DNA of 39,797 nt from Spirochaetia bacterium (GCA_025997675.1 BNUX01000018.1:1-39797), one strand, 5' to 3'; counted from the stretch's first letter, positions 15,363 to 24,694 are shown. Numbers and translations: made by a program. Notes: a model not told the origin generated them from the sequence alone.

Positions 15363-17837
15363 ATGGGTATGCTGGTATTGAAGTTTGGAGGCACCTCCAT
15401 AGGTACCCCTCCGGCAATTGGTAAATTGGTGTCTATTCTGGGGGATGGACAGGGGCGCAAGGTCCGGGTAGTGGTGGTATCCGCCTTATCGGGGATGACC
15501 GATGCCCTTATTGCGGCGGCCCGGCAGGCTGCCGGGGGTGATGTTACCTATGCGGCTTCCGTAAAGGCTATGGAGGCCCGGCACCGTACGATAAGCCGCG
15601 CCTTCCTTTCCGGGGAAGCCCGTCAAGCAGCGGATGCCGCCATAAAAACGACGTTTGCCAAACTGAACCATACCCTGGATGGGATAGGGATACTCCGGGA
15701 ACTATCCCCCCGTACCCTCGATTATGTCATGAGCTTTGGGGAACGGCTTTCCGCAGAACTCCTTGCCCGGATTGTGGGCGCGGAATACCTGGACACCCGC
15801 CCCCTCATCCTCACCGACAGCAACTACGGCGCCGCCCGGTACCGGGCCGAGGAAACCTATACCCGCATCCGTGGGTATTTCAAGAAAAACCCCGCCCTCC
15901 AAATAGCCACCGGCTTTATCGCATCCGACGCCGAGGGCCATACCACCACCCTTGGCCGCGGCGGCTCAGACTTCAGCGCCGCCATTTTCGGCGCCGCCAT
16001 CGGCGCTGCGGCCGTGGAAATCTGGACCGACGTGGACGGCATCCTTACGGCGGACCCAAAACTGGTACCAAGCGCCTTCAGGATCAACTCCCTTTCCTAC
16101 CATGAAGCAATGGAACTTTCCCACTTCGGCGCCAAGGTCCTCCATCCCCCCACGGTGCGTCCTGCCCTGGAAAAGGGCATCCCTATCCTGATAAAGAATA
16201 CCTTCAACCCCGACGGGAAGGGTACCTTGATCAGCGACCAGGCTGCTCCCGGCGACTTCCCCATCCGGGGCTTAAGCGCGCTGCCGAAGGTCACCCTGGT
16301 CCGGGTCCAGGGTTCCGGCATGGTGGGGGTGGCCGGCTTTTCCTCCCGGCTCTTCGGCGCATTGGCCCGCCGGGGGATCAGCGTCATCCTCATCACCCAG
16401 GCCTCCAGCGAGTACTCCATCTGTTTCGCCGTGGTCCCCCAGGACGGACAGGCCGCAGCCGAGGCGATACGGGAGGAGTTTGACCGGGAGATAGCCGCCG
16501 CCGCTATTGAGCCGCCGGTGGTGGAGGATGGCTTGGCGATTATCGCCGTAGTGGGCGCCAACATGCAGCATACCTCCGGTGTTTCCGGCAAGGTCTTTCA
16601 TGCCCTGGGCCGGACCGGGGTCAATGTGGTGGCCATTGCCCAGGGCTCCTCGGAAATAAACATCTCCGCCGTCGTCAGCGCCCAGGATGTGATCAAGGCC
16701 CTGAACGCCGTCCACGAAGCCTTCTTCCGGGCGGAGGTCCGTTCGGTAAACCTCTTCCTTTTGGGGATAGGCCTTATCGGCGGCACCCTGCTGGAACAGA
16801 TAGTCAACCACCACGAGATACTGGCGGATGAATACCTCATACGGATCAAGGTGGTGGGGATAGCCAACTCCAAGCGGATGATCTTCAACCCCAAGGGGCT
16901 GGTTCCTAAAAAGCTCAAGGCATTACTCTCAGGGGGGGACCCGGCCACCGCTTCTGTGGGCACAGAGATACTGCCCGTTGACTTGCCGGAGTTCATCAAT
17001 AGGATGAAGACCCTCAACATGCCCAACATGGCCTTCTGCGACTGTACCGCCAGTGAACAGGTTTCCGCCTTGTACGCAGAAATACTAGAGGCCAATATCC
17101 CCATAGTCACCCCCAATAAGCGCGCCAATTCGGGCTCCCTTGCGTACTACAAAACCCTGCGGAGCCTTTCCAAGAACCGCGGCGTCCCCTACCTCTACGA
17201 AACCACGGTGGGCGCGGGCCTCCCGGTCATATCGACCCTCCGGGACCTGGCCCTGTCCGGTGACAAGGTCCGGTGCATAGAGGCGGTTCTTTCGGGCACC
17301 CTCAGTTTTATCTTCAATAACTATGACGGCTCGAAGCCCTTTTCCGCCCTGGTCCGGGATGCCAGGGCCAAGGGCTACACCGAGCCGGACCCCCGTGACG
17401 ACCTGAACGCTATGGATGCCGCCCGCAAGGTCCTGATCCTGGCCCGTGAGTGCGGGATGTCCCTGGAGTTCAGCGCCGTGGACATAGAACCCCTCTTGCC
17501 CCCCTCCTGTTTCAAGGCCGACGGGGTGGAAGCCTTCTTCACGGAACTGGAGAAAAGCGACGGCGATTTCGAGAAACGCCGTCATGCGGCGGCGGCGGCG
17601 GGCAAGTCCCTGCGCTACGTGGCGGTCATTGAGCAGGGCGCCGCCCGGCTTTCCCTCCGCACCGAGTCCCCGGGCAGCCCGTTCCTTTCCCTGGTGGATT
17701 CGGATAACATGGTGGTGATCACCACCGACCGCTACATCAAGCTCCCCATGGTGATAAAGGGTCCCGGGGCGGGGGCGCAAGTTACCGCCGGCGGGGTTTT
17801 TGCCGACATTGTGCGGACCGCCCGGACCCTGGTATAA
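15363..17837 (+). CDS. thrA: Bifunctional aspartokinase / homoserine dehydrogenase
   Basis: This enzyme catalyses the first and third steps from aspartate to threonine and methionine. The 824-residue protein contains an aspartokinase domain (about 1-290; KFGGTS at 7-12, SFGERLSAELLA, TLGRGGSDFSAA, EIWTDVDGILTADP) and paired ACT regulatory domains (about 310-455, including VGVAGFSSRLFGALARRGISV). A homoserine dehydrogenase domain follows (about 460-824; LLGIGLIGGTLLEQ NAD(P) loop, TPNKRAN, EAVLSGTLSFIFN, GYTEPDPRDDLNAMDAARK). All core motifs are intact. An ATG two codons downstream (15369) is an alternative start. It is transcribed away from nifS across the 21-bp array. Confidence 0.96.
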   Translation: MGMLVLKFGGTSIGTPPAIGKLVSILGDGQGRKVRVVVVSALSGMTDALIAAARQAAGGDVTYAASVKAMEARHRTISRAFLSGEARQAADAAIKTTFAKLNHTLDGIGILRELSPRTLDYVMSFGERLSAELLARIVGAEYLDTRPLILTDSNYGAARYRAEETYTRIRGYFKKNPALQIATGFIASDAEGHTTTLGRGGSDFSAAIFGAAIGAAAVEIWTDVDGILTADPKLVPSAFRINSLSYHEAMELSHFGAKVLHPPTVRPALEKGIPILIKNTFNPDGKGTLISDQAAPGDFPIRGLSALPKVTLVRVQGSGMVGVAGFSSRLFGALARRGISVILITQASSEYSICFAVVPQDGQAAAEAIREEFDREIAAAAIEPPVVEDGLAIIAVVGANMQHTSGVSGKVFHALGRTGVNVVAIAQGSSEINISAVVSAQDVIKALNAVHEAFFRAEVRSVNLFLLGIGLIGGTLLEQIVNHHEILADEYLIRIKVVGIANSKRMIFNPKGLVPKKLKALLSGGDPATASVGTEILPVDLPEFINRMKTLNMPNMAFCDCTASEQVSALYAEILEANIPIVTPNKRANSGSLAYYKTLRSLSKNRGVPYLYETTVGAGLPVISTLRDLALSGDKVRCIEAVLSGTLSFIFNNYDGSKPFSALVRDARAKGYTEPDPRDDLNAMDAARKVLILARECGMSLEFSAVDIEPLLPPSCFKADGVEAFFTELEKSDGDFEKRRHAAAAAGKSLRYVAVIEQGAARLSLRTESPGSPFLSLVDSDNMVVITTDRYIKLPMVIKGPGAGAQVTAGGVFADIVRTARTLV

Positions 17838-17855
17838 AGAGATAAGGAGAACAAT

Positions 17856-19319
17856 ATGAAAAAGAGTGGATGTGATTTGAGGCGGAGCGGGGCGGCGTTG
17901 TTCGTTATTCTCGCAGTATTAGGGTGTTTCGGCTGTAAAACCGCGCCGGAAGTAATTAGCACGGATACCTACTATGTTTCCGCGGCGGGGAATGACGCCA
18001 ACAACGGCTTAACGGCGAAAACGCCCTTTAAAACCCTGAAAAAGGCCCTTGATACGGCCAAGGAGGGCGCCTATAGAATCATTACCGTCCTTGGAACCCT
18101 GAACGCGGCCAGCGAAGGCGCCAACGAAGGGAGCAGCGTCTTTACCGCCAGGACCACCGGGGATGCGGTGATAACCATCAGGGGCGCCGACGCGAATGCG
18201 GCGCTTTCCGCCCTTAATGCGGGCAAACGGGTTATTGAAATCGTCGGCAACTCCCACATCCGCCTGGAAAACATAGAAATCTCCGGCGGTAGTATTGCGG
18301 AGGCGGATATTAGTAAGGGCGGCGGCGGCGGCATACTTATTGCCGGCAGCACCACGAACGGCGCGACCCTTATTGCCGCCAAGGGTGCGGTGATCAAAAA
18401 CAACCAGGCCCAGGGCGGCGGCGGCGTTGCGGTGGGCGGAAAGGGCAGCAGCTTCACCCTTGAGGGCGGCGAAGTGCGGGAGAACAAGTCTTCTACCGTT
18501 GGCGGCGGTATTCTCAGCTTCCAGGAAAGCGCCTTGGAACTGGTTGCGGGTCTGGTTGAGGGTAATACTGCTGCTACCCAGGGCGGGGGTATCAGCGTGG
18601 GCAGCGGTACCGGTCTTACCCTTAAGGGCGGCGAAATCATCGGGAACCAGGCGGAGGACGGCGGCGGATTCCACGTGGCGGGTACTGCGGAAATGCAGGG
18701 CGGCAAAATCAACGGGAACAGTTCCCCCTCCAATGGCGGCGGGGTATACGTGAGCAATGGCGGCAGCTTCACCCTTACGGACGGGGAAATCCAGGGTAAT
18801 AAGGCGCTCACCGCAGGGGGCGGCGTTTCCATATACGGAGGTACCTTTGCGATGCAGAACGGGGTCATCGCCGGCAACACCGCCGCTTCTACGGCTGCGG
18901 CGGATGGCACCGGCGGCGGGGTGTTTATCATTGAGGGCAGCTTTGATTTTTCCGGCGGCAGCATTACCGGTAACAGTGCCAGCAATTCAGGGGGCGGGGT
19001 AAACGCCAACCGCGACAGCACCTTTACCATGACCGGCGGTGAAATCGGCGGCAACAGCGCGGAAGTCGGTGGCGGCGGCGTGGCCGTTCTGGGGGCGAAT
19101 AACCGCTTCAAAAAAACCGGCGGGGTTATTTACGGCATAGACGCTGATCCGGCACAGCAGAATACCACCACCGATCAGAATGGAAACAGCGTTAATGTCA
19201 GTAAAAGCGGTGACCTCCGGGTTGCGGTGATCACGGAGATCAAGCGGCGAAGAAACACCGCAAGCAGGACAAACCTGGACAGCTCCGTAAACGGCGATGC
19301 GGGGGGCTGGGAGCGGTAA
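17856..19319 (+). CDS. Glycine-rich right-handed beta-helix lipoprotein
   Basis: The product has 487 residues. AAGGAG precedes the ATG. The signal peptide ends with VLGCFGC (Cys24 or Cys27), so it is a probable lipoprotein. After a DUF1565-like opening (YYVSAAGNDANNGLTAKTPFKTLKKAL), it carries about ten beta-helix rungs of the form GGGV-x5-GGSFTLTDGEIQGN, alternating GGG turns with GN turns. These recall Pmp-type and parallel beta-helix repeats of surface adhesins or polysaccharide-binding proteins. There is no beta-barrel autotransporter domain. A surface adhesin or binding scaffold is likely; ligand unknown. A short Lys/Arg-rich tail (KRRRNTASRTN) ends the protein. Confidence 0.85.
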   Translation: MKKSGCDLRRSGAALFVILAVLGCFGCKTAPEVISTDTYYVSAAGNDANNGLTAKTPFKTLKKALDTAKEGAYRIITVLGTLNAASEGANEGSSVFTARTTGDAVITIRGADANAALSALNAGKRVIEIVGNSHIRLENIEISGGSIAEADISKGGGGGILIAGSTTNGATLIAAKGAVIKNNQAQGGGGVAVGGKGSSFTLEGGEVRENKSSTVGGGILSFQESALELVAGLVEGNTAATQGGGISVGSGTGLTLKGGEIIGNQAEDGGGFHVAGTAEMQGGKINGNSSPSNGGGVYVSNGGSFTLTDGEIQGNKALTAGGGVSIYGGTFAMQNGVIAGNTAASTAAADGTGGGVFIIEGSFDFSGGSITGNSASNSGGGVNANRDSTFTMTGGEIGGNSAEVGGGGVAVLGANNRFKKTGGVIYGIDADPAQQNTTTDQNGNSVNVSKSGDLRVAVITEIKRRRNTASRTNLDSSVNGDAGGWER

Positions 19320-19327
19320 AGGAAGCG

Positions 19328-19356
19328 TTGACATTCCACCCCCGGACGCATAAGCT
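19328..19356 (+). promoter_or_regulatory. Possible glycogen phosphorylase promoter, leaderless
   Basis: TTGACA (19328-19333), a 17-base spacer and a weak TAAGCT (19351-19356); the ATG lies 7 bases further on at 19364. No Shine-Dalgarno is present. Confidence 0.5.
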
Positions 19357-19363
19357 CTTAGGT

Positions 19364-21904
19364 ATGAATATAGCCACCTACACGGTTAAACCGAAACTCC
19401 CTAATTCCCTTAAACCATTGGAAGAGATTGCCCGTAATCTCTGGCTTTCCTGGAACTTTGACGCGGTCCAGCTCTTTATCCGGCTGGACTATGATGTCTG
19501 GATGCAAAGCCAGCAAAGCCCCATCCGCACCCTGGGTATGGTCAGCCAGGCGCGTCTGGCCGCAGTAGCCAAGGATGATTCCTACATGGCCGCCCTGAAC
19601 GAGGTATATAGCCATTTCATCAAGTATAAGAAGGGCGATACCTGGTACCACGGCTCCAAGAAGGATGTGGTGGCCTATTTCTCTATGGAATACGGCATGG
19701 ACGTGTCCCTCCCCATCTATTCCGGCGGCCTGGGCATGCTCTCCGGGGATCATATGAAGACCTCCTCCGACATGGCCCTGCCCCTGGTGGGCATCGGGCT
19801 CCTGTACCGGCAGGGCTACTTTAAGCAGTACCTCAACGCCGACGGGTTCCAGCAGGAAACCTACCCCGAAAACGACTGGTACAATATGCCGGTGGAACGG
19901 AAGAACGGTAAAGACGGCAATGCCATCAAGATTTCCGTGGATTTGGCGGGCCGTGTGGCGGTTGCCCAGATTTGGGAAGTCAAGGTTGGCCGCAGTTTCC
20001 TCTACCTCCTGGATACCAATATAGAAGAAAACGCCCAGGATTTCCGGAATATCACCGCCACCCTCTACGGCGGGGATAAGGAAACCCGGATTCAACAGGA
20101 AATCCTCCTGGGTGTTGGGGGCATCCGTGCGCTCCGGGCCCTGGGGATCAACCCTGCGGCTACCCACATGAACGAAGGCCACGCCGCCTTCCTCTGCCTG
20201 GAACGGGTCCGGGAAATCATGCAGGAAAAGAAGTTTAACTTTGACGAAGCCCGTGAGGTGGTGTGGCCCACCAATATCTTCACCACCCATACCCCGGTCC
20301 CTGCGGGCAATGAACGCTTTGATACGGGGCTTATCGAAAAATATATGCGGCCCTGGACACAGATCCTGGGCCTTTCCTGGAAGGACTTCCTCGGTCTTGG
20401 CCGGGAGCGGGTTTACGACGACCACGAAGCCTTCTGCATGACTGTCCTGGCCCTCAAGTTTGCCGCCTATGCCAACGGGGTGTCCGCGCTCCACGGCGAG
20501 GTGAGCCGGCGCATGTGGAAGGGCCTGTGGCCGAACCTGCCCCTGGGCGAAGTGCCCATCGGCCATGTTACCAACGGGGTGCATCCCCGGACCTGGATTT
20601 CCAACAACATGGTGGACCTCCTGGACCGCTACTTTGGGCCTCGTTTTAACGATGAACCGACGGATCTGGCAATCTGGGACCGCATGGACCGCATTTCCGA
20701 CGAGGAACTCTGGCGCACCCACGAGCGCCGCCGTGAACGCCTGGTGGCCTTTGCCCGTGACCGTATCCGGCAGAACCTCAAGCGGAACGGTGCGGTGGAG
20801 CGCCGCATCCAGAAGGCGGAGGATGCCCTTTCCCCCTACGTCCTGACCCTGGCCTTTGCCCGCCGTTTTGCCACCTATAAGCGGGGAAACCTGCTCCTCC
20901 GTGACCCGGATCGCCTGCTCCGGCTCCTGCGGGACAACGACCGGCCCATCCAGCTCATCTTTGCCGGGAAGGCCCACCCCATGGACATGCCCGGCAAGGA
21001 GCTGATTAAGGAGATCATCCACTTTGGGGAACACCACGATGTGGAGAGCCGTATCATCTTCCTGGAAAACTACGACATGACCATGTCCCATTACCTAACC
21101 TCCGGCGCCGATGTGTGGCTCAACACCCCCCGCCGCCCCCTGGAAGCCTCGGGCACCAGCGGCATGAAGGCCTCCATGAACGGAGTCCTGAACTGCTCCA
21201 TCCTGGACGGCTGGTGGGACGAGGCCTACAACGCCGGCGTGGGCTGGGCCATAGGCCAGGGCGAAGAATACGAGGACACCAATCTACAAGACGAGGTGGA
21301 GAGCAAGGCCCTCTACGATCTTCTGGAACGGGAAATTATCCCCATGTTCTACCAACGGGGGCGTGACGGTCTGCCCCGTGAATGGATAAGGATGATGAAG
21401 ACCTGCATGAAGGAGATTGGTCATTCCATGTCCAGCCACCGCATGCTCATGGACTATTCCAACAAGTTCTACTTCCCGGCCCTAAAGAACTACCGCCGCC
21501 TGGTCAAGGATGACTATGCGGAGGGCAAGTCCCTAGCCGCCTACATGACCAAGCTACAGGGGAATTGGGACACCCTCAAAATCGCCAAGGTTGAATCCAA
21601 CTCGAAGCCGGTGATGCAGCGGGGGGATTCCCTTACGGTGACCGCCCATGTTGAACTGGGCGCCCTCCAGCCTGAGGAAGTGCTGGTGGAGCTATACCAC
21701 GGGACCGTCAGCAACCAGGGCAACGACATTACCCATGCCCGGCGCACCGAGATGAAGGCTCTCCGTAATGAAGGCGGCAGTTATGTGTACCAGGTGCGTA
21801 TCGACTGTGACGATACGGGGCAACAGGGGCACACGGTGAGGATACTGCCCAAGCATGAGGCGCTGGTGCACCCGTACCGGACGGGGCTGATCAAGTGGGC
21901 GTAG
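19364..21904 (+). CDS. glgP: Alpha-glucan (glycogen) phosphorylase
   Basis: This enzyme releases glucose-1-phosphate from glycogen or maltodextrin. The protein has 846 residues and is of the shorter bacterial/archaeal GlgP class with an N-terminal DUF3417 region (NSLKPLEEIARNLWLSWN, about 11-28). Motifs include YFSMEYGM, LPIYSGGLGMLSGDH, HMNEGHAAF (acid/base and phosphate region), TTHTPVPAGNERF, HVTNGVHPRTW, FAGKAHP, and the PLP-lysine block EASGTSGMKASMNG (Lys602). The C-terminal extension (about 745-846, LTVTAHVELGALQPEEV...) is a beta-sandwich seen in this subgroup. The frame opens at 19328, but the -35 lies there and the family N-terminus is MNIATYTV. Confidence 0.96.
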   Translation: MNIATYTVKPKLPNSLKPLEEIARNLWLSWNFDAVQLFIRLDYDVWMQSQQSPIRTLGMVSQARLAAVAKDDSYMAALNEVYSHFIKYKKGDTWYHGSKKDVVAYFSMEYGMDVSLPIYSGGLGMLSGDHMKTSSDMALPLVGIGLLYRQGYFKQYLNADGFQQETYPENDWYNMPVERKNGKDGNAIKISVDLAGRVAVAQIWEVKVGRSFLYLLDTNIEENAQDFRNITATLYGGDKETRIQQEILLGVGGIRALRALGINPAATHMNEGHAAFLCLERVREIMQEKKFNFDEAREVVWPTNIFTTHTPVPAGNERFDTGLIEKYMRPWTQILGLSWKDFLGLGRERVYDDHEAFCMTVLALKFAAYANGVSALHGEVSRRMWKGLWPNLPLGEVPIGHVTNGVHPRTWISNNMVDLLDRYFGPRFNDEPTDLAIWDRMDRISDEELWRTHERRRERLVAFARDRIRQNLKRNGAVERRIQKAEDALSPYVLTLAFARRFATYKRGNLLLRDPDRLLRLLRDNDRPIQLIFAGKAHPMDMPGKELIKEIIHFGEHHDVESRIIFLENYDMTMSHYLTSGADVWLNTPRRPLEASGTSGMKASMNGVLNCSILDGWWDEAYNAGVGWAIGQGEEYEDTNLQDEVESKALYDLLEREIIPMFYQRGRDGLPREWIRMMKTCMKEIGHSMSSHRMLMDYSNKFYFPALKNYRRLVKDDYAEGKSLAAYMTKLQGNWDTLKIAKVESNSKPVMQRGDSLTVTAHVELGALQPEEVLVELYHGTVSNQGNDITHARRTEMKALRNEGGSYVYQVRIDCDDTGQQGHTVRILPKHEALVHPYRTGLIKWA

Positions 21905-21918
21905 GCACGTATTATTTT

Positions 21919-21945
21919 AGGCGGGTACTTGACAAAAAACCGCCT
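21919..21945 (+). terminator. Weak terminator-like hairpin after glgP
   Basis: AGGCGG (21919-21924) pairs with CCGCCT (21940-21945), followed by AATTTAT. The loop contains the -35 box of the tRNA promoter. Confidence 0.45.
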
Positions 21946-21957
21946 AATTTATAGCAT
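21929..21957 (+). promoter_or_regulatory. Predicted tRNA-Gln promoter
   Basis: TTGACA (21929-21934), a 17-base spacer and TAGCAT (21952-21957), ending 11 bases before the tRNA. The -35 lies in the loop of the glgP hairpin. Confidence 0.6.
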
Positions 21958-21968
21958 TTGAGACCCAT

Positions 21969-22039
21969 TCCCCGGTTGTGTAATGGTAGCATGGCAGACT
22001 CTGGATCTGTTTGTGGGGGTCCGAATCCTCCCCGGGGAA
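21969..22039 (+). tRNA. tRNA-Gln (anticodon CTG)
   Basis: A 71-base cloverleaf without encoded CCA. The acceptor arms TCCCCGG/CCGGGGA are perfectly paired. The D-loop has AATGGTAGC, the anticodon arm GCAGA/TCTGT encloses loop CTCTGGA with CTG at 22001-22003 (reads CAG), there is a four-base variable loop, and the T-stem is GGGGG/CCTCC. The T-loop reads TCCGAAT, with C instead of the usual T at position 55, which is unusual. The discriminator base is A. Confidence 0.93.
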
Positions 22040-22150
22040 ATTGCTTTAACCCTTGTTTTTCCGGTAAAAACTCCTTCCCCTTAGAAAAAAAGTAACCTTT
22101 ATTAGAAAACCATGTTAGAATAGTATATCAGATCGATGAAGGGGTTTATT

Positions 22151-22795
22151 ATGAAAAAATTAGTGGTTTTTTTGTTTGTGGTAAGTATTACCCTGCCGCT
22201 GTATGCCCAGACCCAGATACCTGAGTACCGTTTTGCCTCGGGCCGCTGGGGTTTTACCGGAGACCGGCTCTTCCAGGACGATCCCGGTGCCCGGCTGGCA
22301 AAGGTCAATTTCAAGGTTCCCCAGAGCGGTTCCATATTGTATGAATTTAACATCCGCTATGAGGGCGGCGCCGAGGACGGTCATGGCGGGGTAGGGCTCC
22401 ACGTCTTTTCGGATACCGCCTATAACGGCGCCTCCTGGGGCTGCGGAAAATCCTATTTGCTCTGGCTCAATTATGATGAAAATCCTATCAGCAAGGCCAT
22501 CCCCAAGGGTCTGAGCGCCCAGGTATACCGCAGTTACACCAACTCCCGGATGGAACTGGTGCAGAGTATTAGCCTATCGAATTACGAGCGATTCCTCACT
22601 GCGGAAAACCTGGGCGCCCCGGTTTCTTTCCGGATCGAGGTATACGGTAATACCGGCGACATCCGGGTCTACGATCCCACTGATTCGGAGCAGTATTACC
22701 TGATTAAGGTAGAACCCCGGGATGTGCCCCTCAAGGGTGACTGGGTTGCCCTGCGGACCAACGGCCTTAAGGCGTCCTTTGCGCTGGGTTTATAG
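22151..22795 (+). CDS. Secreted protein of unknown function
   Basis: A 214-residue protein with a clean Sec signal peptide (about 1-20, KKLVVFLFVVSITLPLYAQ). The mature part is strand-rich with many aromatic residues and a glycine-rich stretch (YEGGAEDGHGGVGLHVF). It resembles a jelly-roll or lectin-like beta-sandwich (SILYEFNIRY, APVSFRIEVYGNTGDIRVY, YYLIKVEPRD), but I recognise no specific family. The ATG at 22151 is preceded by AAGGGG at good spacing; the in-frame ATG at 22136 lies upstream of that site and is rejected. No operon partners. Confidence 0.8.
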   Translation: MKKLVVFLFVVSITLPLYAQTQIPEYRFASGRWGFTGDRLFQDDPGARLAKVNFKVPQSGSILYEFNIRYEGGAEDGHGGVGLHVFSDTAYNGASWGCGKSYLLWLNYDENPISKAIPKGLSAQVYRSYTNSRMELVQSISLSNYERFLTAENLGAPVSFRIEVYGNTGDIRVYDPTDSEQYYLIKVEPRDVPLKGDWVALRTNGLKASFALGL

Positions 22796-22834
22796 TTTTC
22801 ATCATCCCTCCATAGTTTCTTAACATTCTTGTTG

Positions 22835-22840
22835 TATACT
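22835..22840 (+). promoter_or_regulatory. -10 box before the copper operon
   Basis: TATACT ends 7 bases before the ATG at 22848, with no Shine-Dalgarno between. Only a poor -35 (TAGTTT, 22813-22818) is visible, so an activator may be needed. Confidence 0.45.
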
Positions 22841-22847
22841 GTGGATT

Positions 22848-24671
22848 ATGGAAACCGGCATACAAGAGAGGACGCTGCGCATCGGCGGCATGACCTGCGT
22901 AAACTGTCAGCAGAGGGTTGAGCGGACACTGCGGAGTACCCCCGGCATAGAGGCTGCGGAAGTGAGCTACAATGCGGGGACGGCTGTCGTGCGGTATAAC
23001 CCGGAGGCTATCACTATCCATGAGATAGCCGCCATCATCGAAAAGCTTGATTATTCGGTGCATATCGGGGATGCGCCAAAAACCGACGCCTCCCGGACCA
23101 TCGGTATCCTCATCGTCATTTTTGCCGTCTTTATGCTTGTCCAAAACTTCGGGCTTCTCACGTTTTTCAACAGCTTCCCCCTGGCCGAATCCGGCATGGG
23201 GTATGGGATGCTGTTCCTTATCGGCCTTATCACCTCGGTCCATTGCCTGGCCATGTGCGGCGGCATTAACCTGTCCCAATGCCTCCCCGGTGCCAATACG
23301 GCTGATACCCGCCGTATCACCGCCCTCTGGCCAAGTCTCCTCTATAACCTGGGGCGGGTCATTTCTTACACCGTGATTGGGATCATCGTAGGCGCCCTTG
23401 GCTCGGCAGTTAGTTTTTCCGGGGCTATGCGCGGGGTGGTGCAGCTTGCCGCCGGGGTATTCATGTTTGTCATGGGTATCAATATGCTGGGGATATTCCC
23501 AGCGCTGCGAAGATTTAGCATCCGTATGCCGAAAATCTTTGCCGACCGTATTGATCGTGCCAAAGGAGAGGGGTCCGGTCCCCTCTATATAGGATTACTG
23601 AACGGCTTTATGCCCTGCGGCCCCTTACAGGCCATGCAGCTCTACGCCCTCTCCACGGGCAGTCCCATTTCAGGGGGTATCTCCATGCTGCTGTTTAGTC
23701 TGGGGACCGTACCCCTCATGTTCGGCCTGGGTGCGGTAAGTTCCGTGTTAAGTAAGAAGTTTACCAAACGGGTTATGACCGCAGGCGCCATGCTGGTGAT
23801 GATCCTTGGCCTGTGTATGGTGAGCTACGGTTGGGGCCTGTCGGGGTTTACCATCAATCCCGGTACTAATACTGTTGCCGCCGCTTCTCCATTCGAGCCA
23901 ACCATTACAGACGGAGTGCAGCAGGTGAACAGCATCCTGAGCGGGGGGCGATACCCCGCCATTACCGTGCAGGCGGGCATCCCCGTCAGGTGGACGATTG
24001 ACGCCCCTCAGGGGAGCATTAACGGCTGTAATAACCGCATGATCATCCGGGAGTACGGCATTGAATACCGCTTCAAGCCCGGTGAAAATATCGTTGAGTT
24101 CACCCCTACCAAGACCGGGAAGTTTCCTTATAGTTGTTGGATGGGGATGATCCGCAGTTCTATTACCGTGGTAGCCCAAGGGGAAACAATCGCCGACACC
24201 TCTCCCGATGTGCTTACACCAATCCCGGCGGGGGTAACCATACCCACGGACAATGTGGCAATCGCCGAGGTAAACCGGGACGCCGGGTATCAGGTGGTAA
24301 GTATAAACCTGCGGGACAGCGGTTTTGAGCCCGCAGTTCTCGTGGTCCAAAGGGGTATCCCGACAAACTGGATCATCAATAACGATTCCCTGGATGAGGG
24401 CAACTACCGGCTGATCGTTCCCGCCTATTTTGCCCTGCTGGATATGGAAGCCGGGGACAACAACATTCAGTTTATGCCCGGTGAAAGTTTTGATTTCTCC
24501 TCAGGGGATAATGTCTACTACGGCTATGTGAAGGTGGTGGATGATATAAACAACATCGACATAAACGCGGTGAAGGGCGAGGTTGATGCGTTTGAAACCC
24601 AGGTTTACCCGGAGGCCTATTTCGAGGCGCAGGCGAATCAGGGCGGATGCTGCGGCGGCAGGGCAGGCTGA
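22848..24671 (+). CDS. HMA / UreH_2-type membrane / cupredoxin fusion, copper handling
   Basis: This 607-residue fusion heads a six-gene plus-strand operon. Domains in order: a heavy-metal-associated domain (1-75) with GMTCVNC (Cys17, Cys20); a UreH_2/DsbD-type six-helix membrane domain (about 85-335) with SVHCLAMCGG and NGFMPCGPLQAM, the paired Cys/Pro motifs of that superfamily; a cupredoxin-like domain (about 355-440) with Cys394 in INGCNN and Cys430-Met434 in SCWMGM as metal ligands; and a second cupredoxin-like domain (about 455-575) without those cysteines. The tail is Cys-rich (GGCCGG). It probably passes copper (or related soft metal) across or within the inner membrane. The direction of transfer is not known. 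The ATG at 22848 lacks a Shine-Dalgarno. Confidence 0.88.
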   Translation: METGIQERTLRIGGMTCVNCQQRVERTLRSTPGIEAAEVSYNAGTAVVRYNPEAITIHEIAAIIEKLDYSVHIGDAPKTDASRTIGILIVIFAVFMLVQNFGLLTFFNSFPLAESGMGYGMLFLIGLITSVHCLAMCGGINLSQCLPGANTADTRRITALWPSLLYNLGRVISYTVIGIIVGALGSAVSFSGAMRGVVQLAAGVFMFVMGINMLGIFPALRRFSIRMPKIFADRIDRAKGEGSGPLYIGLLNGFMPCGPLQAMQLYALSTGSPISGGISMLLFSLGTVPLMFGLGAVSSVLSKKFTKRVMTAGAMLVMILGLCMVSYGWGLSGFTINPGTNTVAAASPFEPTITDGVQQVNSILSGGRYPAITVQAGIPVRWTIDAPQGSINGCNNRMIIREYGIEYRFKPGENIVEFTPTKTGKFPYSCWMGMIRSSITVVAQGETIADTSPDVLTPIPAGVTIPTDNVAIAEVNRDAGYQVVSINLRDSGFEPAVLVVQRGIPTNWIINNDSLDEGNYRLIVPAYFALLDMEAGDNNIQFMPGESFDFSSGDNVYYGYVKVVDDINNIDINAVKGEVDAFETQVYPEAYFEAQANQGGCCGGRAG

Positions 24672-24694
24672 ACAAACAAAAGGAGGTTTACCGG

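Noticed and set aside
15065..15460. N-terminal extension of NifS through an Ala/Pro-rich repeat
   Set aside because: It would start inside thrA on the other strand and cross the nifS promoter; the family N-terminus is at 15064.
19358..21091. 577-codon open frame antisense to glgP
   Set aside because: It is a composition shadow on the opposite strand of an unambiguous glycogen phosphorylase; no domain is recognisable. The same applies to the 361-codon frame antisense to corA (955-2040).
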